A stretch of 11,946 nucleotides of DNA. It comes from Candidatus Gastranaerophilales bacterium. GTDB lineage: Bacteria; Cyanobacteriota; Vampirovibrionia; Gastranaerophilales; Gastranaerophilaceae. The notes under the pieces are model-generated. The model saw only the letters and a program-made list of their open reading frames with translations. It was not told the origin of the DNA and did no database searches. The stretch spans positions 1 to 11,946 of the forward strand of contig CALUTA010000033.1 of NCBI GenBank assembly GCA_944323585.1, in the 5' to 3' direction. Position 1 is the stretch's first letter, and each line of letters begins with the position of its first letter. Of the stretch, positions 7,405-11,946 are shown piece after piece. The position numbers and the translations under genes are program-made.

Positions 7405-7972
7405 TACTTTTTTCTTTCTCCAATTCCGCATCAATATCGGGCTCGGAAATCAGACGTTCCGGTTCAATCGGCGGAAGGTTATGTTTTTCAAGAACAGCTT
7501 CTGTTTCAAATCTGTTTGCGCTGTGGTCAATAAACAGAATTCCGTCAAGGTGATCATTTTCATGCTGAATTGCACGCGCCAGGAGGCATCCGTCTTTGGC
7601 TTCCATAACAAATGAGCGGCCGTGAATATCCGTGGCTTTTACCATTACATTTTTGTATCTTTTTACATTGGCATATGCTTCAGGAAAACTCAGACAGCCT
7701 TCTTCTGTTACAATTGCACCCGATTTTTTTATAATTTTGGGGTTAATAAATACAAGCGGCCTGAGCGGTTCTTCATTTGTTGAAACATCAATAACAAAAA
7801 CTCTTAAATTTTCACCAATCTGAGGTGCTGCAAGACCTACACCGTTTTGTGCATACAGTGTATCCAGCAGATCCTGAACTAAATCAGTAATTTTTCGTGA
7901 TACTTTATGAACCTCTTTTGACGGCTCTCTTAAACTCTTTTCTCCATACTTTAAAACTTTTCTGACTGCCAT
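7397..7972 (-). CDS. def: Peptide deformylase
   Basis: This metalloenzyme removes the N-formyl group from nascent proteins. All three family motifs are present in 191 residues: GVGLAAPQIG (44-53), EGCLSFP (91-97) with the metal ligand Cys93, and QHENDHLDG (136-144) with the metal ligands His137 and His141 and catalytic Glu138. The C-terminal 30 residues or so are charged (ERLISEPDIDAELEKEKSND) and longer than in E. coli. A strong GGGAGGA site lies 5 bases before the ATG at 7972. It is 53 bases downstream of the large unknown protein gene and overlaps fmt by 8 bases. No good promoter is visible in the 53-base gap, so transcription probably comes from upstream. Confidence 0.97.
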   Translation of the reverse strand: MAVRKVLKYGEKSLREPSKEVHKVSRKITDLVQDLLDTLYAQNGVGLAAPQIGENLRVFVIDVSTNEEPLRPLVFINPKIIKKSGAIVTEEGCLSFPEAYANVKRYKNVMVKATDIHGRSFVMEAKDGCLLARAIQHENDHLDGILFIDHSANRFETEAVLEKHNLPPIEPERLISEPDIDAELEKEKSND

Positions 7973-8025
7973 TGGTATCCTCCCTTTAGTAAAAGCTTAA
8001 ACTAAATACGTTGTTTTGGCAAGAA

Positions 8026-10596
8026 TTACAACTTCGTAATTTCTGAAATTGCAGGGTCAAGCAGTCTTCTTCCTACATTGACAAAGTTTATGGAGCAGAG
8101 AGTTTTTTCACCGTATTTAATCATTTTTTCAACAATTCCCTCACCGTATTTGGGATGTGTTACATGATCTCCCTGTTCAAATGTTTGGTTTGTAGTGGGG
8201 GTGTTCGCAGGATAAACGGGAACTACCGGAGGCGTTTCTTCTTTTTCCTCTTTGTCTTCTTCCTGCTCCTGCTCATCGTCAAAGTTATCAAGCGGTTCTA
8301 CCACAGGTTCAAGAATTTCGTTTTCTCCGTGATTGATATTATCAATGAAATTCAAATCGTCTTCTGTCAGTACATCCGGAGAGTTCGGCATTTCTATGTT
8401 ATCTTCCTGAATTTTGTTATAAATAAAAGTTTGATCAATATCTTTTGCAACCTGTTCAATCAGATCGTTGTTTAAGTCTGTATCGTCCTGCATAAGGTCA
8501 GGGTTTTCCGGCTCCAGTTCATTTTCAAAAGGAGTTTGACCGTCTGATTCTTGGAAGTTGCTTTCTTCTCCGGAATTTAGATCTTCCTCTATTCTTTCAT
8601 CCATTTCAGGGCTTGGCAGGTCAGGTTGAGGCTGAATATTTTCTTCAGATTCTTCAATAAAGCTTTCACCTGCATTTCCAACAACTTCAGGTTCTTCAAA
8701 ATCGATCTGCTGTTCAATTTGATTTTCAAGAGGGAAAGTTGCTATTGAATTTTCTTGAATTTCTTCATTTCCAAGCTCCGGTTCATTAAGCACAAGTTCC
8801 GGTTCTTGCTGAATATCAGGTTCATCAAAAAATGTTTGTTCCGGATGTAAGAGCTCTTCTTGAGGAGGATACATTTCTTCCGGCTGTTCGATTACAGGGG
8901 TGGCTGATTCAATATTAACGGCATTATCTTCTTCAATAATTTCACCGTCAGGCATTATGACTTCTTCGGTGTCGACCTCGGAAGCAGTGTCAGGTTCAGT
9001 TTCCGTAAAAAAATCGTTAGCCGGTGCCTCCGGTATTTCTTCTTCTGCTGCGTTCATTAATTCAGAATTTGGGTCCTGAAGGTCTTCTTCTATACTTTTA
9101 TCAAGTTCTGTGTCAAAATCATCAGTTTCTTCATATTCAATAGTTTCATCTGAACTGATTGCAGAATAATCCTCTTCTTCCTGAGGTTTTCTTTCAATGT
9201 CATCTGAAAGGTCTGTGTATGTATCAGCATCTTCTGTAAAATCGTGATCAGGTGTTTGTTTAATGGCTTCTGCTGCAGAAATCGGGGCTGCAGGCTGTAT
9301 ATAACTTGTTTCTGTATCATTTTTATCAACTTCTTCAAGCTGTGATGTATCTTCAGGGGCTTCTGTTTCCGTCATATAAATCGGTTCATCTTTGATAAGT
9401 TCAAGCGGTGAAAGCTCAATTATTAAAGGTATCCGCTGGGTTGAATTACCCCATACAACAAACTCATCGTGATTTAACTTGTTCAGGAATGTATTGTATG
9501 ATGCAAAATCGTGTCTGGTAGTTTCTGGCGCAAACAAAATCAGGTTATCAGTCTGGGCCTTAAGCTCATAAACATATTTGTAATTATGATTGCAGATGAG
9601 ATTTGTATAGATTTTATTTTCGTTAAGCAGATGTTTCAGGAGCTTTTTATCGCTGTTTTTGTCATCAATTTTTACAAAAGAATAAATAGAAGAATTCATA
9701 TCTTCTAATACGGTGTAAACATATTCAATGACTTCTCTCTGCAATTTTGAATCAATATTTGAGATATCAATAATTGTTGTATAGTTGTCACGTATATATT
9801 CTTTAAGGCTAATTACTTCGTATTTAGACCGTGCAAAGACGTTTTCTTCTTTGTATTTCAAAAGTTTATTTTTCAGCAGTGCAAGCTCAGGAATTCCTGA
9901 TTCTGTGTATTGTTGTGAGACAACATCAATAAAAGTATCAAATGGTATAAATTTTTCAGGAATTGTTCTGGTATAGTCCTGAATTTCCAGAAAAATATCC
10001 TGAATTACAGCTCTGCTTGTTGCATCTACATCTGTTAAGTCATTGCCGTAAATAAAATTGATTGAGTCAAAATTCAGAGGAAGTTTGAAATCTTTTCCAA
10101 AAACAAATTTTTTCTCATTTTCATATTTACCGTCAATGTCAAAAATAATTGAACTTTCGGCATTGTTTTCGATTTGCTTGGCAAAATTGGAAACAAGAAT
10201 CGCCGAGTTTTTAGCGCTGTCAGAGCAGATTAAGAGGTTGTTTTGAAGTATTGAACGGTCTACGCTCAGTAAAAAGTCCTGTTGTGCCAGTTTGCCAAGT
10301 TTCACGGGCGTCTGCACCGGCAGAATTTCCAGTAAATCTTTGGCGTCTAATATATTAACTTTAGCATTAAGTTTAGGGATTGAGCCGTCATAGTTTTTAA
10401 CAATCCCTTCAGTATCAAAGGTAAACAATAATTTGACTATTGCATAACTGATTCCACTGTCGGCTTTAAGGCTGACAATTTGACCTACATATGGTGTTTT
10501 ATCGTCTTCTATTACTACAAAACCTGCAAGTACAAGTTTTTCTTCTGTTTCATTTACTACTTTTACTAAATTATTCTTAATTTCCAATACTTTCAT
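8026..10596 (-). CDS. Large three-part protein: HerA-like pseudo-ATPase, acidic linker, C-terminal Tudor-like domain
   Basis: No named family is recognised for the whole 856 residues. Residues 1-95 look like a small beta-barrel of the HAS type that precedes HerA ATPases. Residues 96-400 follow the HerA layout: LGKLAQQDFLLSVDRSILQNNLLI (99-123), then a P-loop position, then SIIFDIDGKYE (149-159) like the HerA FDPHGEY. After these come TTIIDISNID (273-282) and DEFVVWGNSTQRIPLIIEL (377-395). The P-loop itself reads CSDSAKNS (124-131) in place of GTTGSGKS, so nucleotide binding is probably lost. Residues 400-800 are rich in Glu, Asp and Pro and probably disordered. Residues 804-856 (FEQGDHVTHPKYGEGIV, then VNVGRRLLDP and ITKL) resemble the C-terminal Tudor-like domain of UvrD/PcrA, which in PcrA binds RNA polymerase. 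AGAGGT precedes the ATG. A link to DNA or transcription is inferred. Confidence 0.6.
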   Translation of the reverse strand: MKVLEIKNNLVKVVNETEEKLVLAGFVVIEDDKTPYVGQIVSLKADSGISYAIVKLLFTFDTEGIVKNYDGSIPKLNAKVNILDAKDLLEILPVQTPVKLGKLAQQDFLLSVDRSILQNNLLICSDSAKNSAILVSNFAKQIENNAESSIIFDIDGKYENEKKFVFGKDFKLPLNFDSINFIYGNDLTDVDATSRAVIQDIFLEIQDYTRTIPEKFIPFDTFIDVVSQQYTESGIPELALLKNKLLKYKEENVFARSKYEVISLKEYIRDNYTTIIDISNIDSKLQREVIEYVYTVLEDMNSSIYSFVKIDDKNSDKKLLKHLLNENKIYTNLICNHNYKYVYELKAQTDNLILFAPETTRHDFASYNTFLNKLNHDEFVVWGNSTQRIPLIIELSPLELIKDEPIYMTETEAPEDTSQLEEVDKNDTETSYIQPAAPISAAEAIKQTPDHDFTEDADTYTDLSDDIERKPQEEEDYSAISSDETIEYEETDDFDTELDKSIEEDLQDPNSELMNAAEEEIPEAPANDFFTETEPDTASEVDTEEVIMPDGEIIEEDNAVNIESATPVIEQPEEMYPPQEELLHPEQTFFDEPDIQQEPELVLNEPELGNEEIQENSIATFPLENQIEQQIDFEEPEVVGNAGESFIEESEENIQPQPDLPSPEMDERIEEDLNSGEESNFQESDGQTPFENELEPENPDLMQDDTDLNNDLIEQVAKDIDQTFIYNKIQEDNIEMPNSPDVLTEDDLNFIDNINHGENEILEPVVEPLDNFDDEQEQEEDKEEKEETPPVVPVYPANTPTTNQTFEQGDHVTHPKYGEGIVEKMIKYGEKTLCSINFVNVGRRLLDPAISEITKL

Positions 10597-10600
10597 TAAA

Positions 10601-10626
10601 ACTACCTCTTTAAGAAAATAGTACCA
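10601..10626 (-). promoter_or_regulatory. Internal promoter and ribosome binding site of the 856-residue protein gene
   Basis: The minus strand reads TGGTACTAT (10626-10618), an extended -10. Transcription would start near 10611, with AAGAGGTAGT just before the ATG at 10596. TTAAAC 17 bases upstream is a poor -35. The gene can therefore be made both from this site and from the nadD promoter. Confidence 0.4.
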
Positions 10627-10639
10627 TGAACATGCCTTT

Positions 10640-10669
10640 TGTTTAAGATTTCATTAAATATCTTAAACA
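10640..10669. repeat. Hairpin spanning the stop codon of yqeK
   Basis: A perfect 10-base-pair inverted repeat (arms 10640-10649 and 10660-10669) has a 10-base loop. The TAA of yqeK lies in one arm. A run of six T follows it on the plus strand (10670-10675), but the minus-strand transcript continues with AAAA. As read by the minus-strand genes it is therefore not a normal terminator. It could act in mRNA stability, or stop antisense transcription. Confidence 0.45.
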
Positions 10670-11253
10670 TTTTTTAAGTCAAGCAGGTTATTGTAGATGT
10701 CAATTGTTGTCATACAGATTTTTAATTCACGTTTGACAAGGCTTTTGATCGTTTCTTCATAGCATTTTAAAAGTGCTAGATTCAGGCCGTTTGGCTGCTC
10801 AAGGATGTTTAAAATTTCTTCTGAATATTTTTTATCTCTTGTATTTGGTTCAATTTTATCCGCAAGAAAAATAACTTTTTCAAAATCTGTCATATTGATT
10901 TTACCCAGTGTATGCCAGCGGATTGCCGATAATATCTCAGCATCATCTACTCCGAAGTCTTTCTGTGCTATATAGGCGCTTACCGGGGCGTGAAGTGTTT
11001 TATAATTAAGCATTTCGCATTCTTCAACGCTAAGATTTTTGTCAATAATTTCTTTTAGTTTTTCATTAGAAAAACACTTGGCGCAATCGTGAAGAAGCCC
11101 TGCTGTATAAGCTTTATTTTCATCAAGATTATATTTGGCAGCTAGTTTTTGTGCGCATTCTGCTGTTCCAAGTGAATGTATGTATCTTTCTTCATTCAGG
11201 TTTTCTTTAAGCCAATTGAGTATTTCTTGTTCGTTAATCTTTGTATAAACCAT
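10663..11253 (-). CDS. yqeK: YqeK-type HD hydrolase, probable symmetrical diadenosine tetraphosphatase
   Basis: YqeK proteins are HD-fold metal enzymes that split Ap4A into two ADP. The family layout is complete: RYIHSLGT with His26, LLHDCAK with His55 and Asp56, LHAPVSA with His88, IRWHTLG with His114, and LADKIEPNTR with Asp132. The 196 residues compare with about 186 in Bacillus. The start is set at ATG 11253. An upstream in-frame TTG at 11274 would add seven residues with no homology to the family. The chosen gene overlaps nadD by 20 bases, and AAAGG lies about 14 bases upstream within nadD, so translation is probably coupled to it. The nadD-yqeK pair is widespread, but the partner rsfS often found after it is absent here and the large unknown protein gene takes its place. 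Confidence 0.92.
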   Translation of the reverse strand: MVYTKINEQEILNWLKENLNEERYIHSLGTAECAQKLAAKYNLDENKAYTAGLLHDCAKCFSNEKLKEIIDKNLSVEECEMLNYKTLHAPVSAYIAQKDFGVDDAEILSAIRWHTLGKINMTDFEKVIFLADKIEPNTRDKKYSEEILNILEQPNGLNLALLKCYEETIKSLVKRELKICMTTIDIYNNLLDLKNV

Positions 11254-11824
11254 TTTCTTTGATGTACCTTTCAACTTCTGCCGGCAAAAGTCCGGTCAAT
11301 TCTTCGTTATTCTTTATTCTTTCCCGAATTTCGGTAGAAGAAATATCGTTAAATTGCATATTGGCAAATTTAAAGTCGTAGCCATTTGTTTTCATAATAT
11401 CATATTTAGAACTGTCAAAATCATTTTTTCGCACAAACACAATAAATCTTATCATTTTTCTGAGTTCTTCGCTTTTATACCATCTGTCAAGGCTTTCAAA
11501 AGCGTCTGTGCCTATTATAAAGTTGATTTTGCCGTCAATCTTGTACTGTTCATAAAGTTCTTTAATTGTAAGGTATGTGTATGATTTTCCGCTGTGCCTG
11601 AATTCAATATCTGATATTTCAAAGTCAGGATTGTTTTTAATCGCTAGTTCAACCATTTTATAGCGGTGTTCGGCTAATTCTGGGGCTGTGTTTTTAAAAG
11701 GCGGCACGAAAGCAGGTATAAACAGAATTTTAGAAATCCCGAAATTTTTAATCACATACTCTGCCATATACAGATGTCCGTTATGAATAGGATTGAATGT
11801 TCCTGAAAAAATGCATAATTCCAT
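11234..11824 (-). CDS. nadD: Nicotinate-nucleotide adenylyltransferase
   Basis: NadD joins ATP and nicotinate mononucleotide to give deamido-NAD, the second-last step of NAD synthesis. The 196-residue protein has the nucleotidyltransferase motif SGTFNPIHNGHL (7-18) with His14 and His17. The family more often has GGTFDPIH here, so Ser7 and Asn11 are mild variants. SYTYLT (81-86), IGTDAFESLDRWY (104-116) and the C-terminal ISSTEIR (161-167) complete the active site. The start at 11824 is fixed by the conserved first strand and by an in-frame TGA at 11839-11837. No Shine-Dalgarno sequence precedes it, and a near-perfect promoter abuts the ATG (see the promoter entry). It is the first gene of the minus-strand unit that runs on to yqeK and probably to aroH. 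Confidence 0.95.
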   Translation of the reverse strand: MELCIFSGTFNPIHNGHLYMAEYVIKNFGISKILFIPAFVPPFKNTAPELAEHRYKMVELAIKNNPDFEISDIEFRHSGKSYTYLTIKELYEQYKIDGKINFIIGTDAFESLDRWYKSEELRKMIRFIVFVRKNDFDSSKYDIMKTNGYDFKFANMQFNDISSTEIRERIKNNEELTGLLPAEVERYIKENGLYKD

Positions 11825-11859
11825 AAGGCGATTATATCAGCCGAAATATTTTTTGTAAA
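11825..11859 (-). promoter_or_regulatory. Strong leaderless promoter of nadD
   Basis: On the minus strand TTTACA (11859-11854), a 17-base spacer and TATAAT (11836-11831) preceded by TGA give a near-consensus promoter that also has an extended -10. The -10 ends 6 bases before the ATG, so the expected first base of the RNA is the A of the start codon. The six bases between (CGCCTT) hold no ribosome binding site. Confidence 0.7.
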
Positions 11860-11891
11860 GTAATGTAACAATTTGGCGATATTACTAAATT

Positions 11892-11946
11892 TTGTCCTAA
11901 AAAAGTCCGACAAATAGTATAAAAAGGTCGAAAGGACATAAAAAAC
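11892..11946 (+). promoter_or_regulatory. Divergent promoter and ribosome binding site for a gene beyond the right edge
   Basis: TTGTCC at 11892-11897, a 17-base spacer and TAGTAT at 11915-11920 form a plausible core promoter on the plus strand. AAAGGA at 11931-11936 is a good ribosome binding site, which would place a start codon at or just past the window's end. The inverted repeat TTTGTC...GACAAA (11891-11896 and 11909-11914) overlaps the -35 box and could be an operator. A second pair, AGTAAT...ATTACT (11859-11864 and 11881-11886), lies between this promoter and that of nadD. Confidence 0.4.

Noticed and set aside
7405..7434. Upstream ATG for fmt
   Set aside because: It adds ten basic residues before the conserved first strand and lies deeper in def. 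The ATG at 7404 gives the usual length.
7268..7615. 115-residue plus-strand frame opposite the def/fmt junction
   Set aside because: It is antisense to two certain genes and lacks any motif or ribosome binding site.
7985..8006. Inverted repeat TTTAGT...ACTAAA before def
   Set aside because: The arms are only 6 AT-rich bases with a 10-base loop and no T run in the right place, so it is probably chance.
8155..8475. 106-residue plus-strand frame opposite the acidic linker
   Set aside because: Its Phe/Leu-rich run is simply the complement of Glu/Lys codons in the linker.
11254..11274. TTG start for yqeK
   Set aside because: It adds seven residues with no family match, and an ATG is available at 11253.
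1..11946. tRNA, rRNA, CRISPR, IS ends or attachment sites
   Set aside because: No cloverleaf, repeat-spacer pattern, transposase frame or terminal repeat was seen on either strand.

Overview
The window is AT-rich bacterial chromosome carrying core-metabolism and translation genes with no sign of mobile DNA: no tRNA, rRNA, CRISPR array, IS element or integrase is visible. An MsbA-like exporter hints at a two-membrane cell. A monofunctional AroH-type chorismate mutase, low G+C and several orphan proteins would fit a non-photosynthetic relative of Cyanobacteria (Vampirovibrionia/Melainabacteria, gut Gastranaerophilales type). That placement is an inference; a diderm firmicute is the main alternative.

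Layout. Left (1-1562, minus): an ABC exporter whose last part runs off the left edge. It is divergent from an orphan protein with about eight membrane segments (1695-2534, plus). This is followed by a strong inverted-repeat terminator shared with a convergent small Asn/Tyr/Gly-rich orphan (2592-2840, minus). Centre (3009-6092, plus): a three-gene run of a PurD-family protein with an eroded ATP-grasp active site, a J-domain co-chaperone with a reduced zinc finger, and the radical-SAM enzyme QueE, which overlaps the J-protein gene by 8 bases. Right (6133-11824, minus): nadD, yqeK, a large unrecognised protein, def, fmt and aroH, closely spaced or overlapping and probably largely one transcription unit. 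It joins NAD synthesis, dinucleotide hydrolysis, N-formyl-methionine handling and phenylalanine/tyrosine synthesis.

Two things stand out. First, the 856-residue protein at 8026-10596 looks like a HerA-type ATPase that has lost its Walker A motif. About 390 acidic, probably disordered residues join it to a UvrD/PcrA-type C-terminal Tudor-like domain. I know of no described protein with this layout. Second, three genes (nadD, the purD-like gene and the J-protein gene) have a -10-like box ending 6-7 bases before the ATG, an in-frame stop just upstream and no Shine-Dalgarno sequence. They look like leaderless mRNAs in a genome whose other genes here mostly carry clear GAGG-type ribosome binding sites.

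Domain calls come from reading motifs in the translated sequence. No database search was possible.
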